In this document: positions 7,796 to 16,985 of the stretch, one piece after another
How the letters are laid out: the number at the start of each line of letters is the position of its first letter
Numbering within the stretch: position 1 is the first letter of the stretch
Assembly (NCBI GenBank): GCA_019752115.1
Contig: JAIEMN010000025.1
Location: 1 to 64,000, forward strand
Direction of reading: 5' to 3'
DNA from: Gemmatimonadaceae bacterium
GTDB lineage: Bacteria; Gemmatimonadota; Gemmatimonadetes; Gemmatimonadales; Gemmatimonadaceae
DNA: 64,000 nucleotides
Notes under the pieces: generated by a model
What the model saw: the letters and a program-made list of their open reading frames with translations, nothing else
Databases searched by the model: none
Told to the model about the DNA's origin: nothing
Position numbers and translations under genes: made by a program

Positions 7796-8963
7796 TCGCT
7801 GCGGGCGAACGGGCTTCCGGAGACCACTCCGCTCCGAGCAGGAGACGCACGCCCGACGGGTCACCATCGACTGCGGCAGCGGCGACCCCACGGGCCGCCA
7901 ACGCGCCAATGACGTTCCCGGTCCCGCAGTAGCCTCCCAGCGCCCAGACACCGTTTCGCACCTGCTCTATTACGGGTAGTCCCGTCTCGGTGTATCCGGC
8001 GCTTGCAGCCCAGCGATGGGTGATGGGCGCCTTGACCCCCAGGTGCTCCCGGAGGAAGGTTTCCAGTGCCGTTTGCACCGGCTCACTGGGTTCGGCGTCG
8101 GTGGTCCACTCCCCGGCGCCCCCGTGGTCCCGAAATCCACCCAAGGCGATCTGGCCCCCTGGCAACTGCTGCCAGTACTCATACCCCTCGCGGTAGTACA
8201 TCGGGCAGCGCACCACGGTCTCAGCCGTGGGCGCCGTCGCCAACATCTGCAGTCGCGCCGTCCGCACACGCCCGACGAGCTCAGGGAGCAGCACTTCCAG
8301 ACCACCGTCGACCGCCACGAACACGCGACCGCAGTGCACCGTGCCGCCAGGGGTCACCACGCGGGTGCCGTCGATGCTGGTGACGGGCGTCCGCGCGAAC
8401 AGCCGCGCGCCCTCGGCGCGCGCGCGCGTCGCCAGGATGCGACAGCGTGCGAGCGGGTTGAAGGCGGCATCGTGCGGGAAATAGAGCCCAGTGCCGTCGG
8501 CGCCGTCGATCCATTCCACATCCAACCCGTCGGCGCGCATGGCGTCGAATTGGGCGCGGCAATCGCCCACTTCCCACTCGTCGGCGGCGATTCGGCATGA
8601 GCCCAGCGGCCGCACGGTGCCCGGTGCGGCCTCGGCGATACGCTGCATTTCGGCCAGCGTCGCGCGATAGATCCCGAGAGCGCGCGCATGGCCGTGGCGG
8701 CGAATGGCATCGTGATAGAAGTCGTACGTGCCGGCGAGCAGGAAGCCGCCGTTGCGCCCTGCCGCGCCGGCGCCGACGTCCATCGCATCGAGCGCCACGA
8801 CGCGCTCATCGCGGGCGAGGAGTTCCTCCACGAGCGTGAGCCCGCTGCCGCCCAAGCCGATGACGCAGCTGTCCGCACTCACATCGGCGCTGAGCGCTGG
8901 GAGCGGCGCCCACTGCTCGTCCTCCCACACGGGAGCCTGCTGCCCACTGAGCCGCCAGCTCAC
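7782..8963 (-). CDS. FAD-dependent oxidoreductase (DAO family)
   Basis: A 393-residue cytoplasmic flavoprotein of the D-amino-acid oxidase/glycine oxidase (DAO) fold. The FAD-binding Rossmann motif GxGxxG is at G36-G38-G41 (VIGLGGSG), followed by the acidic residue ending the second strand (VVALD), and an AGRNGGF segment typical of the family. The C-terminal FAD contact GGYCGTGN is present. Family members oxidise amines or amino acids (for example glycine, sarcosine, gamma-glutamylputrescine); the substrate cannot be read here. The start is GTG 8963, overlapping the stop of the upstream S41 gene (GTGA), so translation is coupled. It is convergent with the island edge. Confidence 0.82.
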   Translation of the reverse strand: MSWRLSGQQAPVWEDEQWAPLPALSADVSADSCVIGLGGSGLTLVEELLARDERVVALDAMDVGAGAAGRNGGFLLAGTYDFYHDAIRRHGHARALGIYRATLAEMQRIAEAAPGTVRPLGSCRIAADEWEVGDCRAQFDAMRADGLDVEWIDGADGTGLYFPHDAAFNPLARCRILATRARAEGARLFARTPVTSIDGTRVVTPGGTVHCGRVFVAVDGGLEVLLPELVGRVRTARLQMLATAPTAETVVRCPMYYREGYEYWQQLPGGQIALGGFRDHGGAGEWTTDAEPSEPVQTALETFLREHLGVKAPITHRWAASAGYTETGLPVIEQVRNGVWALGGYCGTGNVIGALAARGVAAAAVDGDPSGVRLLLGAEWSPEARSPAAITMA

Positions 8964-10081
8964 TGGCGCAGTCGCGAGGGTTGGTCCTGCTGCCGTTCCT
9001 TGTCGCGCGGACCGGGCTCCGCCGGCGCCATGCGATAGACGCCAAGGCGCTCCCCGAGAAGCCCCACGGCCGCATCGATGAGCGGATCACGCGCGCTGTC
9101 GTACTGCGAGGTGAACGGAATCACGATCTGGGGCGCCACCCCGCGCCCTTCGATAGGCTGCTTGTCGGGCGCGAGCTCGAACCAGCGCGGCACGGTGAAC
9201 TGCCAGCCGCTGCCGAGCGCATACGTCCCCGGATTGCCCGACGCGCCGCCGGTCGTGTCGCCAATGACCGTGACCTGCGGCAGCGTGCGCATGGCGGCCA
9301 CAAAGCTCTCGGTCGCGCTCAAGCCGCCACGCCCGGAGATCACGATCACCGGGCGCGTGAACTGAAACGGGCCGCGCGGGCTGATCGAACGCGCGAGCGG
9401 CATCTCCACATCGGTGACACGCGGATCGGTCTTGATTTCCCGATACGACGCGGCGAACGAGCGCGTGGTGAAGCGGCTGGCGAATTCGAGCGCCGTCTGA
9501 TCGCTGCCGCCGGCGTTCGTGCGCACATCGATGATGAGCCCCTGCGCGTCACGGACACGCAGCAGCATGAGATCCAGCGTCTCGATATCGACGGGCGGGC
9601 GCCAGGAGCTCACGTAGATGTAGGCGTAGCCGCCGACGTTCGCTTCCCCGAGCCCGCCCGGCCGCGGCGTGTAGCCAGCGGTGCGCATCGCGGCTGACCA
9701 GCGCTTGCGATCAAAGTTGGGAATCGTGGGCGCCTGATAGGTGGGCACCACCATGCCGCGCGGATCGACGAACCAGACATGCTGGTCGTGGAGCGGCGCG
9801 AGCATCTCGCGCAGCACCACGATGAGCTCGTCCTGGGTGCGCACGCGCGCGACTCGCGTCCGGTAGCGATCACGCTGCGCCGCCCAATCGACGCGCTTGT
9901 ACGCGAACGACGGATACACGTCGTTGAAACGCGTCCAGAGCGTATCGAACTGGTCGAGAAACGTCGGGCGCAGGGCGGCGGGCGGGATGTCGCTGCGCGG
10001 ATGCGGATGGGCTCCACAGCCGGCCGTGACACAGGCCAACCCCAAGGCCAGCACGACATTCCACCGTGTGGCGACTCGCAT
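8960..10081 (-). CDS. S41 family peptidase lipoprotein (tail-specific protease type)
   Basis: A 373-residue predicted lipoprotein; lipobox VTAGC, C22. After a helical N-terminal region comes the S41 core: LIIDVRTNAGGSDQ (about 182-194), the catalytic serine in GGLSATESF (S255), and the following DTTGGASGNPG turn. S41 enzymes cleave near the C termini of substrates with a Ser/Lys dyad; the lysine could not be assigned. No clear PDZ domain is seen, so this is the short form common in Bacteroidota and Gemmatimonadota. It lies first in a two-gene unit with the FAD oxidoreductase (GTGA overlap). The C terminus is Gln/Arg rich. Confidence 0.85.
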   Translation of the reverse strand: MRVATRWNVVLALGLACVTAGCGAHPHPRSDIPPAALRPTFLDQFDTLWTRFNDVYPSFAYKRVDWAAQRDRYRTRVARVRTQDELIVVLREMLAPLHDQHVWFVDPRGMVVPTYQAPTIPNFDRKRWSAAMRTAGYTPRPGGLGEANVGGYAYIYVSSWRPPVDIETLDLMLLRVRDAQGLIIDVRTNAGGSDQTALEFASRFTTRSFAASYREIKTDPRVTDVEMPLARSISPRGPFQFTRPVIVISGRGGLSATESFVAAMRTLPQVTVIGDTTGGASGNPGTYALGSGWQFTVPRWFELAPDKQPIEGRGVAPQIVIPFTSQYDSARDPLIDAAVGLLGERLGVYRMAPAEPGPRDKERQQDQPSRLRQ

Positions 10082-10187
10082 GCCGTCTACGTTGTGGCGT
10101 GGACCAGCACAGGTCCAGACCGAGGGGGCAAGTGGATGGGACCAGCAGGACGGCCCCGCCCGCTTCCCTCAGCGCCGAGGTTCTCGC

Positions 10188-10595
10188 CTAGTGCGCGAGA
10201 TACCCCTGCTGCACGTGGTGCACGAGCACGGCCAGCTTCTGGGACGATTCCACCGCATCGTGGAAGAGGCGCTGGAACGGATCCCCCGCCTGGTCGGGCG
10301 TCAGGAGCGCTCGCCCCTGCCGATAGAGTTCGGCGGCCTCGTCGGCCCCGAGCGGGGTCTGCTTGTCCGACGCCTTTTCGTCGATGAGCAGGACGAGCTG
10401 GGCCATGGGGCGCAACCACTCGAACCAGGGGTCATCGATGACCAGCTGCAGGAACGCCATGTTGTTCGGGACGGGGCCGTTGACGGCCTCGTAGCGCAGG
10501 CGTTCCGCTTCGAGGAGGCCCCGGTGGACGCGCAGGAGGTCCTTGCGCACCTGCTCGAGGCGGGCGAGATCGGCGGGCGTGGCGGCAGCAGACAT
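10188..10595 (-). CDS. Conserved hypothetical soluble protein, 135 residues
   Basis: The ATG at 10595 was chosen because the upstream frame overlaps the divergent S9 peptidase. The protein is mostly alpha-helical: an N-terminal helix LARLEQVRKDLLRVHRGLLE, then a conserved-looking NNMAFLQLVIDDPWFEWLRP segment and an acidic/helical C terminus. There is no signal peptide or membrane segment, so it is probably cytoplasmic. I do not recognise a named family, although the helix-plus-DPWFEWLRP pattern looks conserved. It is divergent from the S9 peptidase gene, with 85 bases between the starts. Confidence 0.7.
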   Translation of the reverse strand: MSAAATPADLARLEQVRKDLLRVHRGLLEAERLRYEAVNGPVPNNMAFLQLVIDDPWFEWLRPMAQLVLLIDEKASDKQTPLGADEAAELYRQGRALLTPDQAGDPFQRLFHDAVESSQKLAVLVHHVQQGYLAH

Positions 10596-10680
10596 GAGCG
10601 GAAGATAGCGGGCGCGCGTATTGTAGCGGTGTCGCGGTTCGCCGTTGTCCCGCACGTCCCGTTCTCCCGAGACCTGCCCC

Positions 10681-13368
10681 ATGCCCCCTCGTTCGTTCTT
10701 CGCCGGGCGCCCCCTCGGCGCTCTCTCGTTGCTCGGGGTGCTCGCCCTCCCCGGCACGCTGGTCGCGCAGAATGCGGCCACCTCACCGGCCGCCGGCCAG
10801 ACCAAGGGCGACAAGCCCGATCCGCTTACGGATGAGGGCTATGTCACGCCCCCTGAAGCGATCGCCAAGCTCATTGCCGCCCCGCGTGAGCAGAACCGCA
10901 GCTTCACGGCCCCGAGCCCTGGCGCGCGCCGCTTCTTCGCCCGCACCGTGAGCGATGGGCTGCCGGCGCTCAAGCAGGTCGGCAAGGTGCACTACAACCT
11001 CGGTGGCTTTCAGGTCGACTACAAAGGCAATCGCGAACGCGGCATGACGATGCGCAGCGCCGCGGGGCTCGAAGTCACCGAGTGGACCACCGGCAAGCGC
11101 ACCACGATTGCCGTGCCGGCCGGCGCGCGCGTGAGCCCCGCGGTGTGGTCGCCCGATGGATCGCAGCTCGCGTTCCTCGCCCTGTTCGAGGACGCCACGC
11201 AGCTGTACGTGGCCGATCCGGTGACCGGCAAGTCGAGCCCGGTGTCGAAGGTGTCGCTGCTGGCGACCCACGTGACCGCACCGGTGTGGACCGCCGATGG
11301 CAAGGGGATCCTGGCGGTGCAGATCCCCGATCTGCGCAAGCCCGAGCCGAAGGAGTCGGCGCTGGCGACGGGGCCGCTCGTGCGCATGAACGAAGCGAAC
11401 AAGCTCAAGACGCGCACGTATCCCGATCTCGTGCAGAGCCCGTACGAGAAGGAACTCGTGGAGTACTGGAGCACCGGCCAGCTGGTGCTCTACGATGTGA
11501 AGACGCGCGCGGTGAAGAAGATCGGCGCGCCGGGGATGATTCGCAGCATTGATCCATCGCCCGACGGCCAGCTGTTCCGTGTGGGCTACATGGACAAGCC
11601 GTTCTCGTACGTGCAGCCGGTGACGAGCTACGGCATGCACGAGGTCATCGTGGACGGTACCGGCAAGGTGCTCAAGGAAATCGTGAAGCGCCCGCTGCGC
11701 GAAAGCGATGAGCCCACTGACCCGAACGATCCGCGCCCGCCCGCCGCCGGTGTGGGTGGTGGCCGTGGCGGCGCCGTGGCCGACACGGGCAAGCGCCTGT
11801 TCACGTGGCACCCGACGCAGAGTGGCCTGCTCTATGCGCAGCTCGCGCCCGCACCGGCCAATGGCGGTGGGCGCGGCAACGGCGCAGCGGCACCGACCGC
11901 TGGTGCGCGCCCGGACAGCGCCGCGCTCGCGCGCCGCGGCGACCGGCTCCTCTTCTGGAAGGCGCCGTTCGACGCCGAGGGCACGGAGCTCTACACGACC
12001 ACGAACCGCATCTCGGCGATTCGCAGCAACGACGCGGGCACGATTCTATTCGTGACGGAAACCGGTGCGGGCGGCACGTTCGAGCAGGCGATCTTCCTCA
12101 CCGAGAACAATGCCAAGTACACGGTGGTCTCGCCGCGTGGTCGCGGGGGCGATGCCGCGCCGCCGCGTGGCGCGGCTCCGGGTGGCCGTGGTGGTGCGGG
12201 CGGGCTCGTGATGCGCCCCGGCAAGCATGGCGATCCGGTGGTGATGGTGTCCACCGACGGCAAGTTCGTCTTCTCGCAGGGCGCCTCACCGGACACGGCC
12301 AAGAAGGCGACCGTGTTTGTGGAGAAGATCGAGATCAAGACCGGCACGCGCACGCGCCTCTACGAAAGCGACGGCTCGGTGGTCGAGTCCATCTCGGCAC
12401 CGCTCGACGACGACTTCACGAAGGCCGTGATTCAGCGCGAGTCCACCACCATGGTGCCGCAGAGCTTCGTGCTCACGCTCGCCTCGAAGGAGGCGAAGCA
12501 GCTCACGGAGAACGTAGACATCATGCCGGAGATGACGAAGGCCATCAAGCGCACGTACACCGCGCGCCGCACCGATGGCTTTTCGTTCAAGGTGAAGGTC
12601 ACCCTGCCGGCTGATTACAAGGACGGCACGCGCCTGCCCGCGATGTTCTGGTTCTATCCGTACGAGTACGACAACCAGGCCGACTACGACCGCTACGTGC
12701 AGCAGGGGCTTCCGGCCGAGCGTCGCTTCCCGACGTATGGCCCGCGGTCGCTGCAGTTCCTGGTGACGCAGGGCTATGCCGTGGTCGAGCCCGATTCGCC
12801 GATCTTCGCCAGCGAGGGGCAGCTCCCCAACGACAACTATGTCGTGGATCTGCGCAACAACCTGAGCGCGGTGATCGACTGCCTCGACTCGCTCAAGATC
12901 ATCGATCGCACGCGCTTGGGGATCGGCGGCCACAGCTACGGCGCCTTCAGCACCATGAATGCGCTGGTGCACACGCCGTTCTTCAAGGCCGGTATCGCCG
13001 GCGACGGCGCGTACAACCGCACGCTCACGCCGAACAGCTTCCAGAGCGAGCGGCGCGATCTGTGGCAGGCCCGCCAGACGTACCTCGAGATGAGCCCGTT
13101 CCTGTACGCAGATCAGGTCAATGCCGCCGTGCTGATGTACCACAGCAGCGAAGACCAGAATGTCGGCACCGATCCCATCAACTCGGTGCGCATGTTCCAT
13201 GCGCTCCAGGGGCTCGGCAAGACGACGTCGCTGTACATGTACCCCTATGAAGACCACGGGCCCATCGCCCGCGAAACGGTGATGGACCAGTGGGCCCGCT
13301 GGGTGGCGTGGCTCGACAAGTACGTGAAGAACGCCAATCAGCCCAAGAAGATCACCACGATGCAGTAG
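10681..13368 (+). CDS. Exported S9 family peptidase (prolyl oligopeptidase fold)
   Basis: An 895-residue exported serine peptidase. A signal peptide (residues 1-31, ending LVAQ) precedes a WD40/TolB-like beta-propeller (about 100-590; repeated SPDG/TADGKG turns) and a C-terminal alpha/beta-hydrolase domain. The catalytic triad can be placed: S752 in GGHSYG, D825 in SSEDQNVG and H859 in YEDHGP. Two Gly/Arg-rich inserts (GGGRGG and [12 protein letters not shown] types) interrupt the propeller. The enzyme should cut short peptides in the periplasm. ATG 10681 was chosen because the signal peptide begins there. Its 3' end overlaps the convergent chemotaxis gene by 17 bases. Confidence 0.88.
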   Translation: MPPRSFFAGRPLGALSLLGVLALPGTLVAQNAATSPAAGQTKGDKPDPLTDEGYVTPPEAIAKLIAAPREQNRSFTAPSPGARRFFARTVSDGLPALKQVGKVHYNLGGFQVDYKGNRERGMTMRSAAGLEVTEWTTGKRTTIAVPAGARVSPAVWSPDGSQLAFLALFEDATQLYVADPVTGKSSPVSKVSLLATHVTAPVWTADGKGILAVQIPDLRKPEPKESALATGPLVRMNEANKLKTRTYPDLVQSPYEKELVEYWSTGQLVLYDVKTRAVKKIGAPGMIRSIDPSPDGQLFRVGYMDKPFSYVQPVTSYGMHEVIVDGTGKVLKEIVKRPLRESDEPTDPNDPRPPAAGVGGGRGGAVADTGKRLFTWHPTQSGLLYAQLAPAPANGGGRGNGAAAPTAGARPDSAALARRGDRLLFWKAPFDAEGTELYTTTNRISAIRSNDAGTILFVTETGAGGTFEQAIFLTENNAKYTVVSPRGRGGDAAPPRGAAPGGRGGAGGLVMRPGKHGDPVVMVSTDGKFVFSQGASPDTAKKATVFVEKIEIKTGTRTRLYESDGSVVESISAPLDDDFTKAVIQRESTTMVPQSFVLTLASKEAKQLTENVDIMPEMTKAIKRTYTARRTDGFSFKVKVTLPADYKDGTRLPAMFWFYPYEYDNQADYDRYVQQGLPAERRFPTYGPRSLQFLVTQGYAVVEPDSPIFASEGQLPNDNYVVDLRNNLSAVIDCLDSLKIIDRTRLGIGGHSYGAFSTMNALVHTPFFKAGIAGDGAYNRTLTPNSFQSERRDLWQARQTYLEMSPFLYADQVNAAVLMYHSSEDQNVGTDPINSVRMFHALQGLGKTTSLYMYPYEDHGPIARETVMDQWARWVAWLDKYVKNANQPKKITTMQ

Positions 13369-15379
13369 TCCCGGTCATCATCGGCTGGCGAGCACGCCCG
13401 CGTTCGGCCTGGCCGGACGCGGGCGTCTTGCTGGCGGGGAAGATGTCCACCGCGTCGTCGCTGAACGCGAAGCGCTCGAGCATATCGGTCAGGACATGCG
13501 CCTGCCCGAGCAACGTCTGCGATACCGCGGCCGACTCCTCACTTTCCGAGGCGGCACGCTGCGTCACGTGGTTCATCTCTTCAGTCGCCTTGAGGATCTG
13601 CGCGACGCCCTCGGCCTGCTGCTGACTGGCCATCGAAATCTCATCCACGACCGCCGCCGTCCCCTGCACCGCCGCGCCGATGGCGCTGAAGGCCTTGGCC
13701 GTTTCGTCGTTCAGGGCAACGCCACGCTGCGCGTGCTGCACGGAGCGTTCGATCAGATCCGCCGACTCGCGGGCGGCGGTGGCACTGCGCAGGGCGAGCG
13801 CCCGTACTTCATCCGCCACGACGGCAAACCCGCGCCCCGCGTCGCCGGCACGCGCCGCTTCCACGGCGGCGTTGAGCGCGAGGAGGTTGGTCTGGAAGGC
13901 AATCTCGTCGATCGTCTTCATGATGCGCGCCGTCTCGATCGCCGAGCGATGAATGTCGTGCATCGCCTCCGTGAGACGCGTCATGCTGCTGGTCCCCTGC
14001 TGCGCCTGCTCGCCGACCTGCTGCACTGACGCATTGGCGCGGGTCGACGCCTCCGCGTTCTGCCGCGCGAGGGCGGCCAGTTCCTGCAGGCTGGCACTCA
14101 CCTCTTCCAGCGCACTCGCCTGTTCGGTCGCGCCCTCGGCCATGGCATGGCTCGATGAACTCACCTGTTGCGACGCCGCCGACAGCTCAGTACTCGTCGC
14201 TCGCACTTCGTGAAGTGCCTGCTCGATCTGCTCGATGGCGCTGTTGAGCGACGTCTGGATACGCGCGTAGTCACCGGCATAGCTGCCGGTCATGCGCGCG
14301 GACAGATCGCGCTCGGCCAGGTGATCGAGCACATCGGCGGCATCCTGGATCGGGCGGGCGCTCTCGGCGACCATCGCATTGATGCCGGTCAGCAGTTCGC
14401 GATAGGCGCCGTCGAAGCCGACTACATCGGCGCGTACGTCGAGTTGGCCGGCACGCGCGGCGCGCACCAGGCGCTGCACTTCGGCGTCCAGCCGGCGCAA
14501 CGTGTCGGCGCTGCGATTCATGCTATGCGCGAGCGCATCGGCGCTCGATCGCGCCGTCAGAGTCGTGGACAAGTCACCGCGGCTCACCGCATCCGCCGCG
14601 TGCGCCGACGCCTGGACAAAGCCCACCACGGTGCGGAACGCCTCACCGAGTCGAGCGATCTCGTCCGACCCGTCGACCGTGACGGTCAGGTTCGTGTCGC
14701 CGGTCGCTAGCTGCTCGGCGGCCTGCGCCATCTCTTGAATGGGTCGCCGGATGCTGCGAGTGATCTGCCGACTGCCGAAGGCGACGCAGCCGAGCGTGGC
14801 GAGCGCGATGATGAACAGCAGGCGTTGCTGCGCCGCGCCGTTGGCGCTGGCGCGATCAGCGGTGGCGCCGGCGGCACTCTCCACGAGGTCGCCCAGCTTG
14901 TCGAGGGAGGCCTCGAGCTGGCTGAAGCGCGTGTCAAACGCCGCGGTACGCTCGGCTACCGTTGCGGGATCGGCGGCGGCCGCGGCGACGGCGGCGTCAC
15001 CAGCCGTGCGGTACGCGACGGCGATCTGCCGAGACTGTTGCGCGGCGGTACGGATGGCGCTGTCGCTGCTGAGCCGCGTGACAGAGTCGATGTTGGCGAG
15101 CAGGCGATCGCCGATCGCGGCGGCGTCCTGCCGGTCTTCGTCGGAGACGCGCTTGGTTTTCGCGTCGAGCAGCGCCTTGTAGACCGCGCCGCGGAGGCCA
15201 TCGTGCATCATGTCGGCCATCATCTGGCTGCGTTGCAGCACCACGGAGCGTTCGAGCTCCTGGGAGGTGGCGGACAGGGCGGACAGTCCGCGGGTCGCGA
15301 TGGCGGCGACTTCAATCGTGGCAACCACACCGGCCATGGCCAGCGTGAGCAGCTTGGTACCGAGCGAGAGCGATTTCAT
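13352..15379 (-). CDS. Methyl-accepting chemotaxis protein
   Basis: A 675-residue transmembrane chemoreceptor. Order: TM1 (about 8-30), a periplasmic four-helix-type sensor (about 35-180), TM2 ([16 protein letters not shown], about 190-206), HAMP, a linker helix and the signalling domain. The hairpin tip is intact: [21 protein letters not shown], then [15 protein letters not shown], the CheA/CheW contact region. ATG 15379 was chosen; a GTG 33 bases upstream is possible. No CheA, CheW or flagellar gene is nearby, so this is an orphan receptor. The ligand is unknown. There is no C-terminal CheR-tethering NWETF-like pentapeptide; the tail ends TTASW. Confidence 0.9.
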   Translation of the reverse strand: MKSLSLGTKLLTLAMAGVVATIEVAAIATRGLSALSATSQELERSVVLQRSQMMADMMHDGLRGAVYKALLDAKTKRVSDEDRQDAAAIGDRLLANIDSVTRLSSDSAIRTAAQQSRQIAVAYRTAGDAAVAAAAADPATVAERTAAFDTRFSQLEASLDKLGDLVESAAGATADRASANGAAQQRLLFIIALATLGCVAFGSRQITRSIRRPIQEMAQAAEQLATGDTNLTVTVDGSDEIARLGEAFRTVVGFVQASAHAADAVSRGDLSTTLTARSSADALAHSMNRSADTLRRLDAEVQRLVRAARAGQLDVRADVVGFDGAYRELLTGINAMVAESARPIQDAADVLDHLAERDLSARMTGSYAGDYARIQTSLNSAIEQIEQALHEVRATSTELSAASQQVSSSSHAMAEGATEQASALEEVSASLQELAALARQNAEASTRANASVQQVGEQAQQGTSSMTRLTEAMHDIHRSAIETARIMKTIDEIAFQTNLLALNAAVEAARAGDAGRGFAVVADEVRALALRSATAARESADLIERSVQHAQRGVALNDETAKAFSAIGAAVQGTAAVVDEISMASQQQAEGVAQILKATEEMNHVTQRAASESEESAAVSQTLLGQAHVLTDMLERFAFSDDAVDIFPASKTPASGQAERGRARQPMMTGTTASW
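13394..13426. terminator. Bidirectional-type hairpin after S9 peptidase
   Basis: A perfect 10-base stem (ACGCCCGCGT at 13394-13403 with 13417-13426) and a 13-base GC-rich loop, located 25 bases after the S9 stop codon and inside the last codons of the convergent chemotaxis gene. Only a weak T-run (TCTT) follows. It could stop transcripts from the S9 side. Confidence 0.45.
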
Positions 15380-15605
15380 GGATGGGAGATGGGTCGGCGG
15401 CGTCGTCGCCACCGTCCCGAGCCAGTCTCGGCTCTTCCGCCCGCCAGGTTAAGACGAGGCGGTCCGATACCTCGTTTTTTGTCGTTCATCTCCATCACCC
15501 AGCGGGCCAAAACATCACCGGGCTAGCATATGGCGGCCGAGTCCCCTGTGAAACGACCGGAACAGCGCGCTGGCGAGTTCGTGATCCGACGCGAAGGTTT
15601 CCCGG

Positions 15606-16283
15606 GTGCGCATTCCTTTCGTTTCCGCCCGACGGGTCCGTGGGCTCGTCGTTGTGGCCATCAGCCTCGGATCAGCCGCCTCGGTGCGGGCGCAGCGTCC
15701 CGCTGACCGGTCCTCCACGCTCAGCATCGACGTCACCACTTCGGTAGGCGCGGCATCGGTCCAGCCCAAGGAAGCGCTGAATGGCTCACTGACGGGGATC
15801 AGTGTTCAGCTCACGCATCCGCTGGGCAGTTGGGCGGGGCTTCAGTGGCATTACGTGCTGGAGGCCACTCCACTGATCGTGGCCCGAATGGGTGCGAGTT
15901 CCGCCCGTCTCGCCCAGATCGGCCCCGGCCTTCGCCCCGAGTATGCCGTGCGACAGGGGATGGGCTTTGGCGTGGCACCGCTCGGTATTCAGCTGGCACG
16001 TGCCCTTGGTCAGCCGACCGTGTCGCACACGCGCGCCATGCTGGAGATGACCGGGGGCGGCGCGCACTACACGCAGATCATGCCCTACGGTGGCGATGCC
16101 ACCCGCACGAACTACACCTTCGAGGCTCGGCTCATGCTGGAGCATCGCCTGCACACGCGCGGGGCGTTCGCGGTGGGCGTGGGGCTGCACCACATCTCCA
16201 ATGGCGGGTTCGGCAAGGCGAACCCGGGCATCAACGCGCGCATGCTCGTCGCGCGCTGGGCACGACACTCCACCACTCCCTGA
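15606..16283 (+). CDS. PagL-like lipid A deacylase (acyloxyacyl hydrolase), copy 1
   Basis: A 225-residue outer-membrane beta-barrel protein with a signal peptide (residues 1-29, ending VRAQ). The C-terminal GVGLHHISNGGFG motif matches the catalytic H-x-S-N of PagL-type lipid A 3-O-deacylases (here H196 and S198), followed by the NPGIN turn. PagL enzymes remove the 3-hydroxyacyl chain at position 3 of lipid A in the outer membrane. The downstream catalytic acid could not be placed with confidence. It is separated from a paralogous gene by only 3 bases, so the two are one transcript. Confidence 0.78.
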   Translation: MRIPFVSARRVRGLVVVAISLGSAASVRAQRPADRSSTLSIDVTTSVGAASVQPKEALNGSLTGISVQLTHPLGSWAGLQWHYVLEATPLIVARMGASSARLAQIGPGLRPEYAVRQGMGFGVAPLGIQLARALGQPTVSHTRAMLEMTGGGAHYTQIMPYGGDATRTNYTFEARLMLEHRLHTRGAFAVGVGLHHISNGGFGKANPGINARMLVARWARHSTTP

Positions 16284-16286
16284 TTC

Positions 16287-16979
16287 ATGTCCTCTGGTCT
16301 GGTTCACTCGCGACGCCTGGTGGCGTCGGCGCTGCTGCTCGTGCCTCTGCTGACCCCGCGTATGGCGTCCGCCCAATGGCAGCGCCATTTCTCCGACCTT
16401 CGGCCAGAGCCGGTCCGCGTCACCGTCGCGCTGACCTCGGAGCTCGCCACGTACACCGCGTCGCACAACGAGTACATGGACGGCCGCTTCCGTACTGCGG
16501 CAGTCCAGGTCGCCAAGCCGGTCTTTCGGGTGAGCGGCGTTTCAATTGCGTGGCTGGGCGAGATCTCGCCGGTGATGCTCGTGCGCTCGGCGGCACCGCC
16601 AAGCCGACTGCCCGCGGCGAGTGACCCAGTCTCGCGCGATGCGGCCATCATGGCGCGGTATGCGCCACACAATGGCTACGGCGTCGGCCTCTCGCCGCTC
16701 GGCGCCGAGGCCACCAAAGCGATCGGGGCCCGCACGAATGTGGTGCTGAACGTGACGTCGGGGGGCGCGTGGTTCAATCGCGTCGTGCCGTACGGCCGCG
16801 CGACGCAGGCCAACTTCACCGTGGCGCCGGGGCTGCTGCTGGAGCGCCGCATCGGCGAACACCAGGCGCTGTCATTCGGCTACGTGCTGCACCATTTGTC
16901 CAACGCGAGCATGGGCGGGGCGAATCCGGGGATGAACTCGCACCTGCTCACGCTGCGTTGGACGCGGGGCAATGAATAG
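16287..16979 (+). CDS. PagL-like lipid A deacylase (acyloxyacyl hydrolase), copy 2
   Basis: A 230-residue paralogue of the preceding gene, with a signal peptide ending in MASAQ. The catalytic motif is HHLSNASMGGANPG, with H203 and S205. Over the whole barrel the two share strand patterns (GGG or GGA-W/HYTQ/NRVVPYG turns) but differ clearly in sequence, so the duplication is not recent. Two adjacent deacylases of one family could have different acyl-chain or lipid preferences; that is inference. The stop lies 7 bases from the convergent M28 gene's stop. Confidence 0.78.
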   Translation: MSSGLVHSRRLVASALLLVPLLTPRMASAQWQRHFSDLRPEPVRVTVALTSELATYTASHNEYMDGRFRTAAVQVAKPVFRVSGVSIAWLGEISPVMLVRSAAPPSRLPAASDPVSRDAAIMARYAPHNGYGVGLSPLGAEATKAIGARTNVVLNVTSGGAWFNRVVPYGRATQANFTVAPGLLLERRIGEHQALSFGYVLHHLSNASMGGANPGMNSHLLTLRWTRGNE

Positions 16980-16985
16980 GGCGTC

